Translations under genes and position numbers: made by a program
Shown: positions 6,149-9,080 of the stretch, in pieces
How positions within the stretch are numbered: position 1 is the stretch's first letter
Layout: the number at the start of each line of letters is the position of its first letter
Origin: Opitutales bacterium UBA2995
Lineage (GTDB): Bacteria; Verrucomicrobiota; Verrucomicrobiia; Opitutales; UBA2995
DNA: 9,080 nucleotides
Direction of reading: 5' to 3'
Assembly: GCA_002346535.1 (NCBI GenBank)
Contig: DDZZ01000052.1
Location: 1-9,080 of the forward strand
Notes under the pieces: model-generated
Databases searched by the model: none
Told to the model about the DNA's origin: nothing
What the model saw: only the letters and a program-made list of their open reading frames with translations

Positions 6149-7162
6149 TTAAAACTCCAACAGCACCTTCAAGCAACCATCCTTCCGGTCGACGAAAGTC
6201 TCAAACGCTTCCTGAGCCCTGGCAATCGGGAAACGGTGCGTGATCAGCCCGGATAGATTGAATACTCGGTTCGCTATCATCTCCGCAGCCGGCAAGAAGT
6301 GTTCGGCATGCCAGGCGCCGATCGAATGGTGGACGGATACATTCTTTCGCATGGCAACACCGGAAGGATAATCGTCCACCAGATCTGCATCGTGAGCGCC
6401 AAAGACAAGTACCTGACCGTCTTGCGCCACGAGATTCATGGAAAGATTCACCGCAAGCTCAACATGTCCTACCGCTTCGATCACCACATCCGCCAGGTCG
6501 CCCTGATTGATATCCATAAAGCGGGTTAGCATATCCCCTTCCGATGCATTGATCACCGAAGTCGCCCCCATCGCCCTGGATTTTTCCAATCGAGTACCCA
6601 ACTTATCGATACCGATAATATTGCGAGCGCCCAGCCTTGCCAGTTCTGCATTCATCAGCTGGCCGATGGGCCCCTGCCCAACCACCGCAACCGACTTTCC
6701 CCGGAGCTCGGGTAATTTTCGAAATCCATAGAGTATTGTTCCCAGAGGCTGGCATAGGAGCATTTCCTCTTTTGGCACTCCCTTCAGGGGCAAAGGATAG
6801 ACCCGTTCACCCGGGAGGAGCAGGAGTTCTTGAAAGCCGTCCATCCCTGCGGGAAAGGCAAGGACAAAGTCCCCCGGCGCCAATCCGAAATACCGGCTTT
6901 CAATCACCATGCCGACACATTCATGCATGGGAAGTCCCACCTGCATCGGATAGAGACTTTCTCGACTGTAATCCAAGCGCCGTTCCATCAGCCGTTTTCC
7001 TTCGACCCTCAATGCATCGAAATCGTAGGCAAAATAGGGGCTGTCTGTTCCGCACAAACAGGCATACTCGAGTTGGACGATCACTTCTCCGGGGCCACAC
7101 TTTGGCTCAGCCAAATCAACCAGTTCAATTGAACGTGGAGCAACAATCCGTCCAGCTTTCAT
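6149..7162 (-). CDS. Zinc-dependent medium-chain alcohol/polyol dehydrogenase (MDR superfamily)
   Basis: The 337-residue protein is of ordinary length for the family. The GroES-like N-terminal half carries the catalytic zinc ligands: Cys37 in CLCGTD, His80-Glu81 in PMHECVG (a variant of GHE), and probably Cys137 in LLCQPLG. The four-Cys structural zinc lobe is absent. The Rossmann half has GQGPIG (162-167) and Asp186 at the end of the second strand, which favours NAD(H) over NADP(H). The start is placed at ATG 7162 because MKAGRIVAPRSIELVD is the family N-terminus; an in-frame ATG at 7207 would add 15 unlikely residues. No Shine-Dalgarno sequence precedes 7162, but its ATG overlaps the stop of a 31-codon signal-peptide ORF (ATGA), suggesting coupled translation. 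It probably oxidises a sugar, polyol or alcohol in the cytoplasm. By eye it appears more GC-rich than the scrapyard beside it. Confidence 0.9.
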   Translation of the reverse strand: MKAGRIVAPRSIELVDLAEPKCGPGEVIVQLEYACLCGTDSPYFAYDFDALRVEGKRLMERRLDYSRESLYPMQVGLPMHECVGMVIESRYFGLAPGDFVLAFPAGMDGFQELLLLPGERVYPLPLKGVPKEEMLLCQPLGTILYGFRKLPELRGKSVAVVGQGPIGQLMNAELARLGARNIIGIDKLGTRLEKSRAMGATSVINASEGDMLTRFMDINQGDLADVVIEAVGHVELAVNLSMNLVAQDGQVLVFGAHDADLVDDYPSGVAMRKNVSVHHSIGAWHAEHFLPAAEMIANRVFNLSGLITHRFPIARAQEAFETFVDRKDGCLKVLLEF

Positions 7163-7254
7163 GCAAACCACAAAAGCAATGTGCAACCACAAGGTTTGTT
7201 GCCCCAAGCATACGCACCGAAGGCGAGGAGGGCAATTGATAGGAGTGCTTTCAT
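7159..7254 (-). CDS. 31-codon signal-peptide ORF overlapping the MDR dehydrogenase start
   Basis: ATG 7254-7252, preceded by AGGA, opens MKALLSIALLAFGAYA, a textbook signal peptide with an A-x-A cleavage site. WGNKPCGCTLLLWFA and TGA (7161-7159) follow. The stop overlaps the dehydrogenase ATG by four bases. The signal peptide makes no sense for the cytoplasmic enzyme downstream. The ORF is best read as the amputated N-terminus of a secreted protein, possibly the Sel1 protein whose tail lies at 5434-5598. It may still be translated and serve as a leader that delivers ribosomes to the dehydrogenase. Confidence 0.5.
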   Translation of the reverse strand: MKALLSIALLAFGAYAWGNKPCGCTLLLWFA

Positions 7255-7270
7255 AATCCTATTATTAGCA

Positions 7271-7299
7271 AAACCCGCCCATTAAGAGAACAATTTTTT
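7271..7299 (-). repeat. 29-bp conserved leader element, copy 2
   Basis: It differs from copy 1 (5383-5411) at a single base and has the same orientation and nearly the same distance (16 bases) to a signal-peptide ATG. Similarity ends sharply on both sides. Within it TTGTTC could serve as a -35 box, with GCTAAT 18 bases downstream as -10, but copy 1 has no good -10 at that place. Confidence 0.7.
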
Positions 7300-7366
7300 T
7301 GGGCCTTTTTTCTGTGTGCCTCATCCCCAAAGAAAACATCCAAAAAAACCTAATTTACACGAAAAA

Positions 7367-8791
7367 TTACCGGGAGTTTTTCGCGAGAACTGTTTCACGA
7401 TCAGGGTCGTGATTCGGATTTGGTGCACTCATCTGCGCTTTTACGGAATGACGCCATTGATCGAGCTTCGATTTCAATTCCTCCAATTTCTCAGGATAAC
7501 GACCCACCAAGTTGACCGACTCGGAAATATTGTAACTCAGGTTATACAATTCGCAAGGACGATCTTCATGAAAATCGATCAATTTCCAGTCGCCCGAACG
7601 AACAGCGCTATAGGGGCCATCTCCGCCGGCGTGGTAATGCGGATAATGCCAAAATAGATCTCGGTTGTACGTATGTGCCGGGTTTCTGAATACAGATAAC
7701 AAACTCAATCCATCCATCTTATTCTTATGATCTGAATCTCCAGCGATTCCAGCCACGTCTATGAAAGTTGGATACAGATCAATGGACATAATCGGGGTTT
7801 CAGAAACCTGCCCCGCTTGAATGTTTCCAGGCCAATAAGCGATTCCCGGCACACGGACCCCGCCTTCATAGGCTGAACCCTTTCCCCGTCGCAACGGAAG
7901 GTTCTCGGTAAACCGATCATGCTTATCGAATCGCTGCGTGAGACCCCCATTATCAGAAATGAAAACGACAAGTGTATTGTCCGCTACTCCCTTTCCTTCC
8001 AAAGCCTCCAAAATTCGTCCCACGCTGGTATCCTGGCTTTTCATCATAGCGGCATAAATGGGATTTTTGTGAATAGCCGACGGATCTAACTTCCCCATAA
8101 AATACTCAACCAGGTCACTACGTCCGAGAATCGGCGTGTGAGGCACATTATATCCAAAATAGAGAAAGAAAGGCTGGTTCCCGGTTTTATTGATTTCCTC
8201 CACTGCCTTATAGGTTAAGTAATCTGTAGTATAATTACTAGTAAGTCCTAATTTCCGGACCATCTTGCTGCTCATAATATAGCCCTGAGTCCCGGCAGGT
8301 TTTTCGTGAGTTACTTCAAATCCATGAGCCATTGGGCCTTGGTTGTCCCGGTTCGGAAAATCCAAATGCCATTTACCTATGTGAATCGTTCGATAGCCTC
8401 CGGCTTTTAGGGCTTCAGCTAAGGTTGTTAATCCGGGATCTAATCCCTTGGTCCAATCAGGAATGGCCATTTTAGCAAAAGGTCGGTGTTGGCCGGCGAT
8501 AAAATCGGTCAGACGCAATCGTGCTGGATACATGCCGGTTACAATACTGGCCCGGGTCGGCGAACAAACCGTGCAGGCGGAGTAGGCATTTGTAAATTTT
8601 AGCCCCCTCGCTGCCATTCGGTCCAGATTCGGCGTTTCATAGAAGTCGCTACCAAAGCTGCCGAGGCCGGTCCAACCGAGGTCATCAGCCAGTAGCAAAA
8701 CAATATTTGGCCTTTCTGCATGGATGCGAATCGATAAAAAAAGAACGGTCAAAACGAAGCTTAGAATGCGAACTGGTTTTGGCCTGATCAT
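7367..8791 (-). CDS. Secreted type I sulfatase (arylsulfatase A-like)
   Basis: The 474-residue protein opens with a signal peptide (basic start, SFVLTVLFLS core, cleavage near IHA-ERPN). RPNIVLLLADDLGW gives the metal-binding Asp36-Asp37. Cys76 in CSPTRAS is the formylglycine precursor within the C-x-P-x-R signature, so activation needs a formylglycine-generating or anaerobic maturase enzyme encoded elsewhere. GYRTIHIGKWH (Lys140, His142), PHTP (His218), ISDNGG (Asp280-Asn281) and RRGKG (Lys304) complete the active site. A C-terminal subdomain follows (VRSGDWKLIDF, ELYNLSYNISESVNL). It hydrolyses sulfate esters in the periplasm or outside the cell; the sulfated sugar cannot be told from sequence. 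Its ATG overlaps the stop of the upstream sulfatase by one base (TAATG), so the two are surely cotranscribed. The stop is 112 bp before the signal-peptide ORF and the MDR dehydrogenase, with no clear terminator between. Confidence 0.93.
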   Translation of the reverse strand: MIRPKPVRILSFVLTVLFLSIRIHAERPNIVLLLADDLGWTGLGSFGSDFYETPNLDRMAARGLKFTNAYSACTVCSPTRASIVTGMYPARLRLTDFIAGQHRPFAKMAIPDWTKGLDPGLTTLAEALKAGGYRTIHIGKWHLDFPNRDNQGPMAHGFEVTHEKPAGTQGYIMSSKMVRKLGLTSNYTTDYLTYKAVEEINKTGNQPFFLYFGYNVPHTPILGRSDLVEYFMGKLDPSAIHKNPIYAAMMKSQDTSVGRILEALEGKGVADNTLVVFISDNGGLTQRFDKHDRFTENLPLRRGKGSAYEGGVRVPGIAYWPGNIQAGQVSETPIMSIDLYPTFIDVAGIAGDSDHKNKMDGLSLLSVFRNPAHTYNRDLFWHYPHYHAGGDGPYSAVRSGDWKLIDFHEDRPCELYNLSYNISESVNLVGRYPEKLEELKSKLDQWRHSVKAQMSAPNPNHDPDRETVLAKNSR

Positions 8792-9080
8792 TACTTCGGG
8801 TAGCGTATTACTTTCACATCGTTTTTCTGCGCCAGGCCTGGTGTGCTGCGGCCATTGTGTATGAAGGTTTCTAATACATTTTGCATCTTCGCAATTCGCT
8901 CGGGTTGTGTTTCAGCCAGGTTTCTGATCTCCCCGATGTCATCCGCTAAGTTGTAAAGCTGGATTGGCTCGTCTTCGCTTCCTTTTGCCCAGCCTCCGGA
9001 ACCTGGACCCAGGATGAGTTTCCAGGCGCCGTCACGAATACTGGGAAGACCTTGGTATGAACAGCTAACGGCGTGGCGGC
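8791..9080 (-). CDS. Second sulfatase, C-terminal part only (continues beyond the window)
   Basis: The open frame running in from the right edge encodes about 95 residues: SIRDGAWKLILGPG, EDEPIQLYNLADD, IGEIRNLAE, then GRSTPG near the end, closing with TAA at 8793-8791. IRDG-WKLI, LYNLA-D--E--NLA and the GRSTPG tail are typical of the C-terminal subdomain of type I sulfatases. The catalytic half lies outside the window. It precedes and overlaps the intact sulfatase by one base. The two C-termini differ clearly, so they probably act on different sulfate positions or glycans. Confidence 0.85.
   Translation of the reverse strand, partial: RHAVSCSYQGLPSIRDGAWKLILGPGSGGWAKGSEDEPIQLYNLADDIGEIRNLAETQPERIAKMQNVLETFIHNGRSTPGLAQKNDVKVIRYPK

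Noticed and set aside
6637..7239. 200-codon plus-strand ORF opposite the MDR dehydrogenase
   Set aside because: It is rich in Pro, Arg and His, as expected for the antisense of GC-rich coding sequence, and the minus-strand frame has clear zinc and Rossmann motifs.

Overview
The window looks like an accessory region of a bacterium from the PVC superphylum, most probably a Verrucomicrobiota (Opitutae-like) member. This is an inference from gene content: a long PVC-type membrane-bound dehydrogenase, tandem secreted sulfatases, a BspA-type leucine-rich-repeat surface protein and a Sel1-repeat remnant. No rRNA, tRNA or CRISPR array was seen.

Layout. Positions 1-472 (minus) hold the N-terminal half of a secreted esterase broken by an in-frame stop and a frameshift. 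A 285-bp divergent intergenic region follows, with a plausible minus-strand promoter and a perfect 9-bp inverted repeat. Positions 758-3964 (plus) encode an intact 1068-residue lipoprotein: SGNH-like domain, PVC dehydrogenase propeller, HEAT-like repeats and a C-terminal azurin-like blue-copper domain. A hairpin with six T's lies about 120 bp downstream. Positions 4110-4249 contain only a promoter-like motif and a 23-codon ORF resembling a transposase N-terminus. Positions 4250-5367 (minus) are a secreted BspA-like LRR gene whose 69-bp repeat register slips by exactly 1 bp.

Positions 5368-6148 are a scrapyard. They hold one copy of a 29-bp element found again at 7271-7299, a Sel1-repeat C-terminal remnant (minus), two tandem minus-strand terminators with no obvious gene, a weak hypothetical ORF and a truncated helix-turn-helix (HTH_36-like) gene. 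Positions 6149-7162 (minus) carry an intact zinc-dependent MDR dehydrogenase. It is preceded by a 31-codon signal-peptide ORF that overlaps it by ATGA and starts 16 bp from the second element copy. Positions 7367-9080 (minus) are two consecutive sulfatase genes that overlap by one base (TAATG); the upstream one enters from outside the window.

Function. The intact genes fit periplasmic or extracellular breakdown of sulfated polysaccharide: sulfatases remove ester sulfate, and the MDR enzyme and PVC dehydrogenase could oxidise released sugars or alcohols, the latter passing electrons to copper. The link between these genes is inferred from proximity only. I found no convincing new defence or mobile system. 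The most unusual parts are the copper-terminated PVC dehydrogenase and the mosaic between the two 29-bp elements, where remnants of secreted-protein genes share a conserved leader.
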